Shown here: positions 8,224 to 17,350 of the stretch, piece after piece
How positions within the stretch are numbered: the stretch's first letter is position 1
How the letters are laid out: each line of letters begins with the position of its first letter
DNA from: Phytopseudomonas punonensis
GTDB lineage: Bacteria > Pseudomonadota > Gammaproteobacteria > Pseudomonadales > Pseudomonadaceae
NCBI RefSeq assembly: GCF_900142655.1
Contig: NZ_FRBQ01000001.1
Location: 250,115-314,114 of the forward strand
Length of the DNA stretch: 64,000 nt
Direction of reading: 5' to 3'
Notes under the pieces: generated by a model
The model's database searches: none
What the model saw: the letters and a program-made list of their open reading frames with translations, nothing else
What the model was told of the DNA's origin: nothing
Made by a program: the position numbers and the translations under genes

Positions 8224-9867
8224 ATGTTGACGTTGCTCAATCTATTATCCGCCATTGCCCTGCTCATCTGGGGCACTCATATCGTGCGTACCGGCATTCT
8301 GCGGGTGTATGGCTCGCAGCTGCGCCGTGTGCTCAGTCACAACGTCGGCAAGCGGCCGATGGCCTTCGTTGCCGGTATCGCCGTGACCGCGCTCGTGCAG
8401 AGCAGCAACGCGACGGCGCTGCTGGTCACCTCGTTCGTCGGCCAGGGCCTGATGGCGCTGACTCCGGCGCTGGCGATCATGCTCGGCGCCGATGTCGGCA
8501 CCGCGCTGATGGCCCGGGTGCTGACCTTCGATCTCAGTTGGCTGTCGCCGCTGCTGATCTTTCTCGGCGTGGTGTTCTTCCTTTCCCGCAAGCAGACGCG
8601 CGCCGGCCAGCTTGGTCGCGTGGGTATCGGCCTGGGTTTGATGATCCTCGCCCTGCAGTTGATCGTTGCCGCCGCCACGCCGATCACCGAGGCCAAGGGC
8701 ATTCACGTGCTGTTTGCCTCGTTGACTGGCGACCTACTGCTCGATGCAGTGGTCGGCGCGCTGTTCGCGCTGATCTCCTATTCCAGCCTGGCTGCGGTGC
8801 TGCTCACCGCCACGCTGACCGGCTCCGGGGTGATCGGCTTGCCGGTGGCCATCGGCCTGGTGATCGGCGCCAATATCGGTAGCGGCATATTGGCCTTCCT
8901 CAACGCCAGTATGCAAAGCCAGGCCGGCCGCCGCGTGGCCCTGGGCAGCCTCTTGTACAAGCTGATCGGCCTCGTGCTGGTGATTCCGGTACTCGACCCG
9001 CTGGTGCATTGGCTGGACAGCCTCAAATGGCACCCGGCGGAACTGGTGATCGGCTTCCACTTGCTCTACAACACTCTGCGCTGCCTGCTGATGCTGCCGA
9101 CCCTCGGCCTGATGGCGCGCTTCTGCAATTGGCTACTGCCAGATCGCCCGGACATGAACGCCGTCGCCAAGGCCCGCCACCTCGACCCTACGGCGCTGTC
9201 TACACCGAGCCTGGCGCTGTCCAACGCGGTGCGCGAAACCCTGCGTATCGGCGACTTGGTCGACAGCATGCTCGGCCATCTGCTTGATGCCCTGCGCGGC
9301 AGCCAACCGATTCTCGCCAAAGACCTGCGCCGCATCGATGACGATATCGACGCCCTCTACACCGCCGTGAAGCTCTACCTCGCCCAGGTGCAGCAGGAAG
9401 ACCTGAGCGAAACGGACAGCCGCCGCTGGGCCGAGATCATCGAATTTTCCTCGAACCTGGAGCGCGCCGGTGACCTGATCGAGCGGATGCTCGGCAAGAT
9501 TCAGGACGAGAAGACCGCCCAGCGGCATGCCTTCTCCGACAGCGGCCTGGAAGAACTCACCGCGCTGCACGAACGCCTGCTAGGCAATTTGCGCCTGGGC
9601 CTGTCGGTGTTCTTCTCCGCCGACGCCGATGCCGCGCGGCAATTGCTGCGCGAGAAACGCCGTTTCCGCATCCAGGAGCGCCGGCTCACGCATTTACATG
9701 TCGAACGTCTGCATAAGCAGGTGGTCAAGAGTCTGGAAACCAGCTCACTGCACCTGGAACTGATCGACGACATGAAACGCCTCAACTCGCTGTTCTGCGC
9801 AAGTGCCTATGCCGTACTCGGCAACCACGAAACCGGTGCCCTGCTCGCCGAAGAAGGTGGCGAATAG
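8224..9867 (+). CDS. Na+/phosphate cotransporter family protein with PhoU-like C-terminus
   Basis: From 8224 the protein has 547 residues. The N-terminal membrane domain holds two inverted PNaS repeats: QSSNATALLVTS at 59-70 with GADVGTALMA, and later SYSSLAAVLLT with GANIGSGILA. The C-terminal part (about 340-540) is a soluble helical bundle of the PhoU type, as in YjbB-like proteins. The likely role is sodium-coupled phosphate transport or phosphate efflux. CAGGGAG lies before the ATG; a GTG one codon upstream is an alternative, while longer frames lack a ribosome site. The stop overlaps the start of the next gene by one base, so the two are probably co-translated. Confidence 0.92.
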   Translation: MLTLLNLLSAIALLIWGTHIVRTGILRVYGSQLRRVLSHNVGKRPMAFVAGIAVTALVQSSNATALLVTSFVGQGLMALTPALAIMLGADVGTALMARVLTFDLSWLSPLLIFLGVVFFLSRKQTRAGQLGRVGIGLGLMILALQLIVAAATPITEAKGIHVLFASLTGDLLLDAVVGALFALISYSSLAAVLLTATLTGSGVIGLPVAIGLVIGANIGSGILAFLNASMQSQAGRRVALGSLLYKLIGLVLVIPVLDPLVHWLDSLKWHPAELVIGFHLLYNTLRCLLMLPTLGLMARFCNWLLPDRPDMNAVAKARHLDPTALSTPSLALSNAVRETLRIGDLVDSMLGHLLDALRGSQPILAKDLRRIDDDIDALYTAVKLYLAQVQQEDLSETDSRRWAEIIEFSSNLERAGDLIERMLGKIQDEKTAQRHAFSDSGLEELTALHERLLGNLRLGLSVFFSADADAARQLLREKRRFRIQERRLTHLHVERLHKQVVKSLETSSLHLELIDDMKRLNSLFCASAYAVLGNHETGALLAEEGGE

Positions 9868-11258
9868 TGCTTTCTGCCGGGCGCTCACTGGCGCTGCTGC
9901 TGAGCTTTTTGCTGTGCAGCCAACTGTGGGCGGCAGACCGCCTGAAGGTCGAAGGCTACCCGTTGGACAACGGCTTGCAGCTGATCCTCAAGCCCACCAG
10001 CGAGCGCGGCCATGTGTCGATCCGCCTGGTAGTCGGCGTCGGCTTCAACCAGTTCGATTGTCGCCAGAAAGAACTGCCTCACCTGCTCGAACACCTGCTG
10101 TTCAGCGGCATCGACGACAGTGGTGAAGCCGGGCTTGAGGAACGCATGCAGGCCCTCGGTGGCGACTGGAATGCTTTCACCCGTGACAGCGACACCACCT
10201 TCGTACTCGAGGTGCCCGCTGCCAATCAGCGTGCCGCACTCGATCTGCTGCTCGCCGCGCTGTTCAACACCGAATTCACGCCTGAGCGCATCGAGGCGGC
10301 CAAGCGGGTGATCGTCCACGAGAACGGCGAACACCCTGCTGCCTGGCAACGGCTGCTGGGCGCCTCGGCCAAACGCAACGACGCCACCGAACAAGTGGCC
10401 ACCGAACTCGGCCAGGCGTGCACCGAGCAAGACTCCCTCGACGCGCTGGACACCGCCGCCCTGGAGCGCCTGCGCGAGCAGTGGTACGTGGCCAACAATA
10501 TGACGCTAATCATGGTAGGCGACCTGGATCGCCGACTGCCCGCCTACCTCGAACGCCGCTTCGGTGAACTGCCGCCTGGCCCGATGCCAGAGCTGCGCGA
10601 ATTGCCAGACAGCACCGGCCACGCCGAGCCTGAACGCACGCTGACCACCGGCCTGGTCGGCGACACGGCTCAGGTAAATCTGATCTTCACCGAGCCATGG
10701 GTCGGCGAACTCGACCAGGGCACCTGGCAACTGCTGCGCGACTACCTGCAATGGTCGGTGTACCGCGACCTGCGCCTGGAACACGGCCTGGCCTACAGCC
10801 CCAACGTAGAGCGCAGCGCCTACGGCAGCAGCAGCTTCTTCACCATCACCGCCGAGGTTGCACGCGGGGATGTCGAACAGACTGGGCAGCGCCTGCACGA
10901 TCTGCTGCACACACTCGCCAAGAACGGCCTGAACGACGCCACCCTCGAGCGCCTGCGAGACGTCGCCCTCGCCCGCCCGAACTGGATGGCCCAAGGCAAC
11001 AGCGCCCTGGCCGATACCTACTGGAGCTCGCTCGGCAGTTACGAAGAAGGCCGCTTCGCCGACCCGGCACCAGAACTGCGCAAGATCCAGACCGCCCAGC
11101 TCGATGCGGCGCTGAACCTGCTGCTCAAGCAGCCGAGCTATCTGCGCGTGAAACAACCATTACTGAGCACCACCGGCTTGTATGTCGTAGGTGCGGTGGC
11201 GGTGGTGATTCTGTTGCTGGCGCTGATCGGTCTGGTCAGCCTATTGCGGCGCCGCTAA
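9867..11258 (+). CDS. M16-family zinc metallopeptidase, membrane-anchored
   Basis: The 463 residues begin with a signal peptide (about 1-23, ending SQLWAAD). The inverted zinc-binding motif HLLEH is present at 72-76, with a probable third ligand region at VIVHENGEH near residue 150, so it is likely catalytic. A single C-terminal membrane helix (about 435-458) with a basic end suggests anchoring in the inner membrane with the peptidase in the periplasm. The start is GTG, overlapping the previous stop (TAGTG). Substrate unknown; PqqL- or YmxG-like peptidases are the nearest class. The link to the phosphate symporter is by operon only. Confidence 0.9.
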   Translation: MLSAGRSLALLLSFLLCSQLWAADRLKVEGYPLDNGLQLILKPTSERGHVSIRLVVGVGFNQFDCRQKELPHLLEHLLFSGIDDSGEAGLEERMQALGGDWNAFTRDSDTTFVLEVPAANQRAALDLLLAALFNTEFTPERIEAAKRVIVHENGEHPAAWQRLLGASAKRNDATEQVATELGQACTEQDSLDALDTAALERLREQWYVANNMTLIMVGDLDRRLPAYLERRFGELPPGPMPELRELPDSTGHAEPERTLTTGLVGDTAQVNLIFTEPWVGELDQGTWQLLRDYLQWSVYRDLRLEHGLAYSPNVERSAYGSSSFFTITAEVARGDVEQTGQRLHDLLHTLAKNGLNDATLERLRDVALARPNWMAQGNSALADTYWSSLGSYEEGRFADPAPELRKIQTAQLDAALNLLLKQPSYLRVKQPLLSTTGLYVVGAVAVVILLLALIGLVSLLRRR

Positions 11259-11284
11259 CAAAAAGCCCCGGATAAACCGGGGCT
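11259..11284 (-). terminator. Terminator between convergent genes
   Basis: AGCCCCGG (11264-11271) pairs with CCGGGGCT (11277-11284). Read on the minus strand the stem is followed by TTTTTG, so it serves the dehydratase gene; the hairpin may also stop the plus-strand transcript. Confidence 0.85.
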
Positions 11285-11311
11285 CTACGATGCAGGAAAC
11301 GCGGTCGCAGC

Positions 11312-12487
11312 TTACTCGATGATATTGAACTCGCTCAGGTACTCCTCGGAGATCTCCAGGCCCAGACCGGGCTTGTGGTCGTCCAGTTGGATGTAACCGT
11401 TGACCGGCGCGGGCTCCCCCTTGAACACGTAGTAGAACAGCTCGTTGCCGACCTCGACGTCGAATACCGGGAAGAACTCGGCCATCGGCGAAGCAGTGGT
11501 CGACATAGTCAGGTGGTAGTTGTGCATCTGCCCGGCATGGGGGATCACGGGCACCGACCAGGCTTCGGCCATGGCGTTGATCTTGCGCGCCGCAGTGATG
11601 CCACCCACACGGTTGGTGTCGTACTGGATCACGTCTACGGCGCGACGCTCCAGAAGGTCCTTGAAGCCATAGGAGGTGAACTCGTGCTCGCCACCGGAGA
11701 TCGGCATGATGCCCATCTTCTTCAGCTCGATGTAGCCTTCCAGGTCGTCGGCGATCACCGGTTCTTCCAGCCAGCGAGGCTCGAACTCGGCAAGCTTGGG
11801 CAGCATGCGGCGGGCGTATTCCAGGGTCCAGCCCATGTAGCACTCGAGCATGATGTCCACGTCCGGCCCCGCCAGTTCACGCAGTGCACGCACCTGCTCG
11901 ATGTTGCGGCGCATGCCCGCAGGGCCGTCTTTCGGGCCGTAGCCGAAGCGCATCTTCAGGGCGTTGAAGCCCTGGCTCAGATAGCCCTGGGCCTCTTCGA
12001 GGAACAGGTCGAGGTTGTCGTTGGCGTAGAGCTTGGAGGCGTAGGTCCAGATCTTTTCCTTGGTGCGCCCGCCGAGCAGTTTGAACACCGGCTTGTTCAC
12101 CGCTTTGCCCATGATGTCCCAGATGGCGATGTCGATCGCCGAGATCGCCGCCATGCCGATGCCCTTGCGGCCCCAGGCGTGGCTCTGGCGGTACATCTTC
12201 TGCCAGATGTATTCGTTGTCGAAGGGGTCTTCACCGATGGCGATGGGCGCCAGGTAAGTGTCGATGATTTCCTTGGCCACACGCGGCGCCAGGGCGCAGT
12301 TGCCGATCCCGACGATGCCGTCGTCGGTCTCCACTTCCACCACCAGCCAACCGTGGAAACGGAACGAGCCCATGGCATCGCCCTTCTCGAAGAGGATGTC
12401 GCTGGCGTTGGTGCAGAAATGCGCCTGGGGCGGCACGACCTTGCCCTTCCACTCGAAAACACGGGTGCGGATGGATTTTATTTTCAT
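11312..12487 (-). CDS. Enolase-superfamily sugar-acid dehydratase (L-rhamnonate dehydratase-like)
   Basis: This 391-residue protein has the two-domain mandelate racemase fold. The magnesium ligands appear in order as MLECYMG, RWLEEP and ISGGEHE. The general acid/base His is in [10 protein letters not shown], and KMRFGYG occupies the second-strand position. Overall form is closest to L-rhamnonate dehydratase (RhmD), which makes 2-keto-3-deoxy-L-rhamnonate; related sugar acids cannot be excluded. It lies on the same strand as the catabolic operon at 18964-28173, from which it is separated by the AT-rich block at 13-18.6 kb, and may once have belonged to it. It ends at a clear terminator. Confidence 0.85.
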   Translation of the reverse strand: MKIKSIRTRVFEWKGKVVPPQAHFCTNASDILFEKGDAMGSFRFHGWLVVEVETDDGIVGIGNCALAPRVAKEIIDTYLAPIAIGEDPFDNEYIWQKMYRQSHAWGRKGIGMAAISAIDIAIWDIMGKAVNKPVFKLLGGRTKEKIWTYASKLYANDNLDLFLEEAQGYLSQGFNALKMRFGYGPKDGPAGMRRNIEQVRALRELAGPDVDIMLECYMGWTLEYARRMLPKLAEFEPRWLEEPVIADDLEGYIELKKMGIMPISGGEHEFTSYGFKDLLERRAVDVIQYDTNRVGGITAARKINAMAEAWSVPVIPHAGQMHNYHLTMSTTASPMAEFFPVFDVEVGNELFYYVFKGEPAPVNGYIQLDDHKPGLGLEISEEYLSEFNIIE

Positions 12488-13016
12488 GGTACGGCTCCTT
12501 TCACGATAGACGGGCGACCGACAGAGACTGGCTCTCGGCGATACGACGGGGTTGGTTGAGCGGGAAATTGAAAAGAAGTGGCAAACACAGCGAAGCCAGC
12601 GCTCTGGCCGATGCCATCGGTGTCATGGTCGATTCCTTGTTGCCGCTTTTTGCCCTGGCGATCAGGGCCGGCTTCTTGTTGGTCTACGGCGGCAGCCGAG
12701 CTGCCTGTTGCCGACGACTCTAGCCATGGCGCACGGCGGCGGATAATCACTTATGCGCATTCGGTGATAACCACAGGAAATGCCTGGAGCGGCAAAAGGC
12801 GTTCGGGTGTTATCGCCTGTCAGTTCGGAAACTCCACTATTGGCAGCAACCGAGAGCTGGATGCAGGCTTAGGCCGATAGCCAATAACTAGGAGGCGGGA
12901 AGCAGGATTTTGGACTTATCGTGGGAGTGCGCAGATCAGCGAAGATATGCCTCTACGCAAGGTGCGTAACGATAATTCTTTTAGAATTATTAAGTTAAAT
13001 GCTCTGATCGCGTTCA
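12488..13016. other. 529-bp intergenic region with no convincing gene
   Basis: The region lies between the dehydratase start and the LysR stop and should hold the dehydratase promoter. A perfect hairpin ATAATTCT/AGAATTAT with a 3-base loop is at 12972-12990 and may end LysR transcription or bind a regulator. A plus-strand stretch near 12600-12700 reads as a short hydrophobic sequence (SLLPLFALAIRAGFLLVYGG) without a good start, possibly a gene remnant. Base composition becomes AT-rich to the right of about 12950. Confidence 0.4.
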
Positions 13017-13925
13017 TCACAAAGTTCGATTGAGAAGAAGCTTGGAGAAATTGCAGCTTTTGTGGGCCATCTGAGCGACATAGCCGTTCAACCCCATCTG
13101 ACGATCAAGGCGGTACATGGCTGCATAACGGATCAAGGGCAACCCTGGTTTGGTCGAGATGATGCTCAGCGTTCCCGCATCGACAAGATGTGCAAGACAC
13201 TGCTTCGGTAGATAACTGATACCAAGCCCTGAAAGTGTTAGCCCTACCTGCACCAGCAGGTTATGACTGGTCAACGTGCGAGGCATCTGTACGTTATGGC
13301 TGGAGAGCCAGCGCTCGTAAACCAAGCCCGTACCCGAGCTGGAACCCTGAGTCAGGACTGTGTAGGAGCCAAGTTCCTCCAAGCCAATAGGCGAGCTTGC
13401 AGGAGCCATATGTGGCGCGCACATCCAGGCGTTCTCTACGGCTTTCAGTGGCGTAACTATGAACCGTGCATCGTCATAGACATCAGGCACGATGATGAGA
13501 TCGAGTTGATCGTCACCCAGCTTTCGGAACAGATCACTGCTCAATTCAACCGAAGGCTCTATGTGCACCCGGGGATAGGTCTGGCGAATTCGCTCCACCA
13601 GGGCCGGCAACCAAGTCAGTGCCGTTAGTTCCGTCACCCCTAGGCGAAAGCGCTTGACCAAGACCTCGCTTGAGCTGACTCGCTCCACCAGCAGGTCCCT
13701 TTTCTCGAGGAGCTCCTTGGCATACTCCAGCAACTCACTGCCCTTTTCCGTCAGCCTGGCCTGGCGCTTGCTGCGGTCGAACAGCTGCACGCCGAATGAA
13801 TCCTCAAGCTCTTGAATCCGCTTGGATATTGCAGATTGCGACATATACAGCTTGTTCGCCGCTGTTTCAAAACTACCGAGCTCGGCAATCCAGTAGAGCG
13901 CCTCAAGTTGCTTGAAGGTAATCAT
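13017..13925 (-). CDS. LysR-family regulator of the adjacent RraA/aminotransferase operon
   Basis: The 302 residues show the LysR plan: a winged helix-turn-helix at 1-60 (AANKLYMSQSAISKRIQELE) and a periplasmic-binding-like effector domain to the end. It is divergent from the RraA gene, with 122 bp between them, the usual arrangement for a regulator that controls its neighbour. The intergenic spacer contains an AT-rich inverted repeat at 13964-13992. The effector may be a glutamate-like amino acid or its keto acid, judged only from the neighbours. Codon use is more AT-rich than in flanking genes. Confidence 0.92.
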   Translation of the reverse strand: MITFKQLEALYWIAELGSFETAANKLYMSQSAISKRIQELEDSFGVQLFDRSKRQARLTEKGSELLEYAKELLEKRDLLVERVSSSEVLVKRFRLGVTELTALTWLPALVERIRQTYPRVHIEPSVELSSDLFRKLGDDQLDLIIVPDVYDDARFIVTPLKAVENAWMCAPHMAPASSPIGLEELGSYTVLTQGSSSGTGLVYERWLSSHNVQMPRTLTSHNLLVQVGLTLSGLGISYLPKQCLAHLVDAGTLSIISTKPGLPLIRYAAMYRLDRQMGLNGYVAQMAHKSCNFSKLLLNRTL

Positions 13926-13963
13926 GCCGACTTTCTCATGAAAAAAATCGATCTTACCGCATC

Positions 13964-13992
13964 ATAAAATATCGCTAAAACTATCTTTTTAT
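13964..13992. promoter_or_regulatory. AT-rich inverted repeat in the LysR/RraA divergent promoter
   Basis: ATAAAAT (13964-13970) and TTTTTAT (13986-13992) form an inverted repeat in the 122-bp divergent spacer. It is a candidate LysR-type operator. Random AT-rich pairing is possible. Confidence 0.3.
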
Positions 13993-14047
13993 CCCTCCTA
14001 ACATCGAGACACGGCCATCAGCCCGATACCGATCAAGGAGAATAAAA

Positions 14048-14710
14048 ATGTTACCCGGCTTGAGAATTCAACCCGCCCCAGCTCTTGCGCCTACCCATCT
14101 CGTGGAGGCATTTCGAGATGTGGTTACTCCTCATATCAGTGACAGCATTGGACGTCATATCGGCGCTCGCGGGCTAAAGCGCTACAACCAAACCGGCAAG
14201 CTGGTCGGCACCGCCCTGACAGTCAAGACGCGGCCAGGCGACAACCTGTTTATCTACAAAGCCATGACCATGATCCAGCCAGGCCACGTTCTGGTAATCG
14301 ATGCCCAGGGCGATACCCTGAATGCGGTGATCGGCGAGCTGATCAAGCTGTATGCGCAAAAGCGAGGCTGCGTGGGCTTTGTGGTCAATGGTGCCATCCG
14401 CGATGTTGCCAGCTTCGACAGCACACCTTGTTATGCCCTGGATGTGATTCATTGCGGCCCCTACAAGAGCGGCCCAGGCGAGATCAACGTACCGGTGAGT
14501 ATCGGCGGCATGCTGGTCAACCCGGGGGATATCGTTGTTGGCGATGAAGATGGTGTGGTGGCATTCGCCCAGGAACACGCCGAAGAACTCCTCGCGGCAG
14601 CGCGCACGCATGCCGCTCACGAGGAGCGGATCAAGGCAGAGATTGCGACAGGCAACCCGCAGCAATCCTGGCTAGATGCCGTGTTGGAAAAGCACGGACT
14701 TACGGTGTGA
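14048..14710 (+). CDS. RraA-family aldolase (4-hydroxy-4-methyl-2-oxoglutarate aldolase-like)
   Basis: This 220-residue protein has the class II HMG/CHA aldolase fold. The active-site segments are GELIKLYAQKRGC (96-108) and NGAIRDV (114-120), with Arg118/Asp119 as the expected pyruvate- and metal-binding pair. Such enzymes cleave 4-hydroxy-4-methyl-2-oxoglutarate into two pyruvates and also decarboxylate oxaloacetate; the true RNase E inhibitor RraA is shorter. It starts behind AAGGAGAATAAAA, which contains an A-rich Crc-like motif. The next gene, an aminotransferase, starts 11 bp after its stop, suggesting that it cleaves the keto acid made by transamination of a hydroxylated glutamate. Confidence 0.87.
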   Translation: MLPGLRIQPAPALAPTHLVEAFRDVVTPHISDSIGRHIGARGLKRYNQTGKLVGTALTVKTRPGDNLFIYKAMTMIQPGHVLVIDAQGDTLNAVIGELIKLYAQKRGCVGFVVNGAIRDVASFDSTPCYALDVIHCGPYKSGPGEINVPVSIGGMLVNPGDIVVGDEDGVVAFAQEHAEELLAAARTHAAHEERIKAEIATGNPQQSWLDAVLEKHGLTV

Positions 14711-14721
14711 GGAATTGATCG

Positions 14722-15930
14722 ATGACCACTCAATTGCTTTCCTCGCGCCTGCTCAGCATCCAGCCATCGCCCAGCATCGCAGCCAATGCGCTGGCCAACG
14801 AGTTACGCGCTCAAGGCCGCGACATCATCAACTTCACCATTGGTGAGCCTGACTTCGACACCCCGCCGCACATCATCCAGGCCGCCTCTGCTGCCATGCA
14901 ACAGGGCGACACTCACTACACCGACACCCGTGGCAGCCTAGCCCTGCGCCAAGCCATCGTGAGCAAGCTATTGCGCGACAATGGGCTGGTTTATGACCTT
15001 GACGAAGTGATTGCCGGCAGCGGCGGCAAGCACATCATCTATCACGCGCTAGCAGCCACTCTGAACGCGGGTGACGAAGTGATCGTGCATGCCCCCTATT
15101 GGGTTTCCTATCCAGATATCGCCCGCCTCAATGCAGCCACTCCGGTGATTATTCCAGGCGATGAAAGCAGCGGTTTCAAACTGACTGCGCAGGCACTCGA
15201 GCAGGCCATCACGCCGCACAGCAAGTGGGTCATCCTCAACACACCGAACAATCCATCGGGAGCCGTATACAGCCGCGAAGAATTATTGGCCCTGGCCGAG
15301 GTGCTACGTCTACACCCTCAGGTGTTGATCATGTCTGACGAGATCTACGAGCATTTCGTGTACGACAACGCGTGCCACCTCTCCATCGTCAATGTTGCGC
15401 CGGATCTCAAGGCTCGTACCTTGATCGTCAACGGTGCCTCCAAAGGTTATGCGATGACCGGCTGGCGTCTAGGCTTTGCTGCCGGCCCCAGCGTATTGAT
15501 CAAGGCAATTGGCAAGCTGATATCGCAGACCACCACCTGCCCTTCCTCGATCAGCCAGGCTGCTGCAGTGGCCGCATTCGCAGGTGACCAAACGCCCATT
15601 GCACAGATGCGCGAAATCTATGCCCAGCGCCGGCAACGAATGCTGGAGAACCTAGATGGAATCGCCGGGCTGCGCTGCGCGTCACCACAGGGCGCCTTCT
15701 ACATCTTTGCCAATGTAGCAGGACTACTCGGCAAACAATCTCCACAAGGCCAGTACATGGCCAGCGATACAGACCTGGCGAACTACCTGCTGCAAGAAGC
15801 CAATGTGGCCACTGTGAGTGGCGAGGCATACGGCATGTCTCCTTACTTGCGCCTCTCTTTTTCCAGCCCTATGGACGTCATTGACGAAGGCTGCCGTCGA
15901 ATATCCGCAGCCTGCCGAACACTGCGATAA
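14722..15930 (+). CDS. Class I pyridoxal-phosphate aminotransferase, aspartate-type
   Basis: The 402 residues match the AspC/AAT subgroup I-gamma. Visible landmarks are FTIGEPDFDTPPH (38-50), NNPSG (177-181), Asp206 in SDEIYEHF, the PLP Lys241 in ASKGYAMTGWRLG and the carboxylate-binding Arg249 in the same motif. It transfers amino groups between dicarboxylic amino acids and 2-oxo acids. Location between an RraA-type aldolase and two glutamate-type transporters suggests that its real substrate is a hydroxylated glutamate analogue rather than housekeeping aspartate. The spacing of 11 bp from the aldolase indicates co-transcription. Confidence 0.93.
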   Translation: MTTQLLSSRLLSIQPSPSIAANALANELRAQGRDIINFTIGEPDFDTPPHIIQAASAAMQQGDTHYTDTRGSLALRQAIVSKLLRDNGLVYDLDEVIAGSGGKHIIYHALAATLNAGDEVIVHAPYWVSYPDIARLNAATPVIIPGDESSGFKLTAQALEQAITPHSKWVILNTPNNPSGAVYSREELLALAEVLRLHPQVLIMSDEIYEHFVYDNACHLSIVNVAPDLKARTLIVNGASKGYAMTGWRLGFAAGPSVLIKAIGKLISQTTTCPSSISQAAAVAAFAGDQTPIAQMREIYAQRRQRMLENLDGIAGLRCASPQGAFYIFANVAGLLGKQSPQGQYMASDTDLANYLLQEANVATVSGEAYGMSPYLRLSFSSPMDVIDEGCRRISAACRTLR

Positions 15931-15957
15931 CAACAGCTGATAACAGCAAAAAAGCAC

Positions 15958-15970
15958 AAGAATAAAAAAG
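15958..15970 (+). promoter_or_regulatory. A-rich Crc/Hfq-type motif before gltS
   Basis: AAGAATAAAAAAG lies just 5' of the GGACACC ribosome-binding region of gltS. It fits the AAnAAnAA pattern recognised by Hfq with Crc in pseudomonads. Binding is inferred. Confidence 0.4.
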
Positions 15971-15979
15971 GACACCCCT

Positions 15980-17158
15980 ATGACTATCAGTCTGGATCTA
16001 ATACAGACCATTGGACTCGCCGTACTTGTTCTCTACCTGGGCAAGTATATGAAAGAGCAAGTTCCATTCTTCAAAAGGTATTTCATACCTGCGCCGGTCA
16101 TCGGCGGACTGATCTATTCGATGGCAATTCTTGCCGGAAGACAGACAGGGTTATTCAGCATCAGTCTCAACCATGGTCTGGATGACTTCTTGATGGTTCT
16201 TTTCTTCACCTGCACAGGCTTCATGGCCAGTATCCATGTGATCAAAAGAAGTGGGAAACAGGGTCTGACATTAGCGATTGCCGCCATAGCCGTATTGTTC
16301 TTGCAGAATCTGCTGGGCATGGGGGTGTCGAGCTTGATGGGTATTCACCCTCTGCTTGGCGTCAGCATGGGCTCGGTATCGATGTCAGGTGGAATAGGAT
16401 CGGCAGCGGCATTTGGGCCTTCATTCGAGGCATTGGGTGCAAACTCAGCCACTGTCATAGGCATCGCCGCTGCGACCTTCGGCCTTGTCATGGGTAGCCT
16501 GATTGGCGGCCCGGTTGCCAAGCGCCTGATCGAGCGCATGCGACTGGAGCCTTCCTCCACCGGCACCTCGATCAGTTTCGCTGAGCAAGAGCCAACGCCG
16601 AACACTAGCTCTGCGCTAAGCAGCGTATCGACAATATTGATCACAATGGGCCTGGGCTCAGTTCTTGTTCTGCTGTTAAACAAAACCGGCATCACCTTTC
16701 CCTACTACGTCGGCGGTGTCTTTGCTGCAGCCCTAGTAAGGAATCTACTGGACATGACCGACCACAAGATCAACATGAAGCATATCGATCTGGTTGGAAA
16801 TATTGCCTTGGCCTTATTTCTGACACTGACGGTGATGTCGCTGAAAATATGGGAGCTTTTCGCCCTGGCGCTGCCAATGCTGGCCGTGCTGGCTTGCCAA
16901 ACCCTCCTGATGATTCTGTTCGCTTATTTCGTCACGTTCAAACTAATGGGCAAGGACTACGAAGCAGCGGTCATGGCGGCTGGTCATTGTGGTGTTGGTC
17001 TTGGACAAACACCGAATGCCATTGCCAATATGTCGACTGTCATTGACAGATACGGCCCCGCGCCCACGGCCTGGGTCATGCTACCCGTGATAACCGTCAT
17101 CATCATCAACATATGCAACCCATTCGTTATCACCCTATTCATGAATCTATTCAAATAA
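15980..17158 (+). CDS. gltS: Sodium/glutamate symporter, GltS (ESS) family
   Basis: The 392 residues form the two-repeat membrane topology of the ESS family. Each half carries the characteristic Gly-rich re-entrant loop: GSVSMSGGIGSAAAFGP at about 132-148, and AGHCGVGLGQTPNAIANM near 335-352. These proteins import glutamate with sodium. In the predicted operon it would bring in the amino acid that is deaminated and cleaved by the two preceding enzymes. An A-rich motif precedes its ribosome site. The gene is visibly AT-rich: 24 of the 60 bases at 16021-16080 are G or C, against 41 of 60 at 8341-8400, suggesting acquisition by transfer. Confidence 0.9.
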   Translation: MTISLDLIQTIGLAVLVLYLGKYMKEQVPFFKRYFIPAPVIGGLIYSMAILAGRQTGLFSISLNHGLDDFLMVLFFTCTGFMASIHVIKRSGKQGLTLAIAAIAVLFLQNLLGMGVSSLMGIHPLLGVSMGSVSMSGGIGSAAAFGPSFEALGANSATVIGIAAATFGLVMGSLIGGPVAKRLIERMRLEPSSTGTSISFAEQEPTPNTSSALSSVSTILITMGLGSVLVLLLNKTGITFPYYVGGVFAAALVRNLLDMTDHKINMKHIDLVGNIALALFLTLTVMSLKIWELFALALPMLAVLACQTLLMILFAYFVTFKLMGKDYEAAVMAAGHCGVGLGQTPNAIANMSTVIDRYGPAPTAWVMLPVITVIIINICNPFVITLFMNLFK

Positions 17159-17287
17159 CGTCCACTGTCTTCAAACCCTATAAATAGCAAACTGAAACTC
17201 ACATAAAAAAACGCCAAGGGATTGGCCCACAGCAGAACTGCCTAATACAGCACTAGAACAATTCAAACTAGAAAGAGGCATTCAAAG

Positions 17288-17350
17288 ATGACAATTATGC
17301 GTCTCGCTTCACCTCTCAACTCGCTATTACAGAGGGGGCTCCGGATATGA
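17288..17350 (+). CDS. 20-residue leader peptide coupled to the DAACS transporter
   Basis: ATG at 17288 opens a 20-codon frame (MTIMRLASPLNSLLQRGLRI) whose TGA overlaps the ATG of the transporter at 17347. AGAGG lies nine bases upstream of its start, while the transporter's own GAGGGGG sits inside the peptide frame. This is the layout of translational coupling. No homologue is known to me, and the frame could be fortuitous. Confidence 0.4.
   Translation: MTIMRLASPLNSLLQRGLRI

Noticed and set aside
12484..12750. 88-codon minus-strand frame directly before the dehydratase
   Set aside because: Composition and Gln/Arg-rich product do not look like protein; it ends inside the dehydratase start and has no ribosome site.
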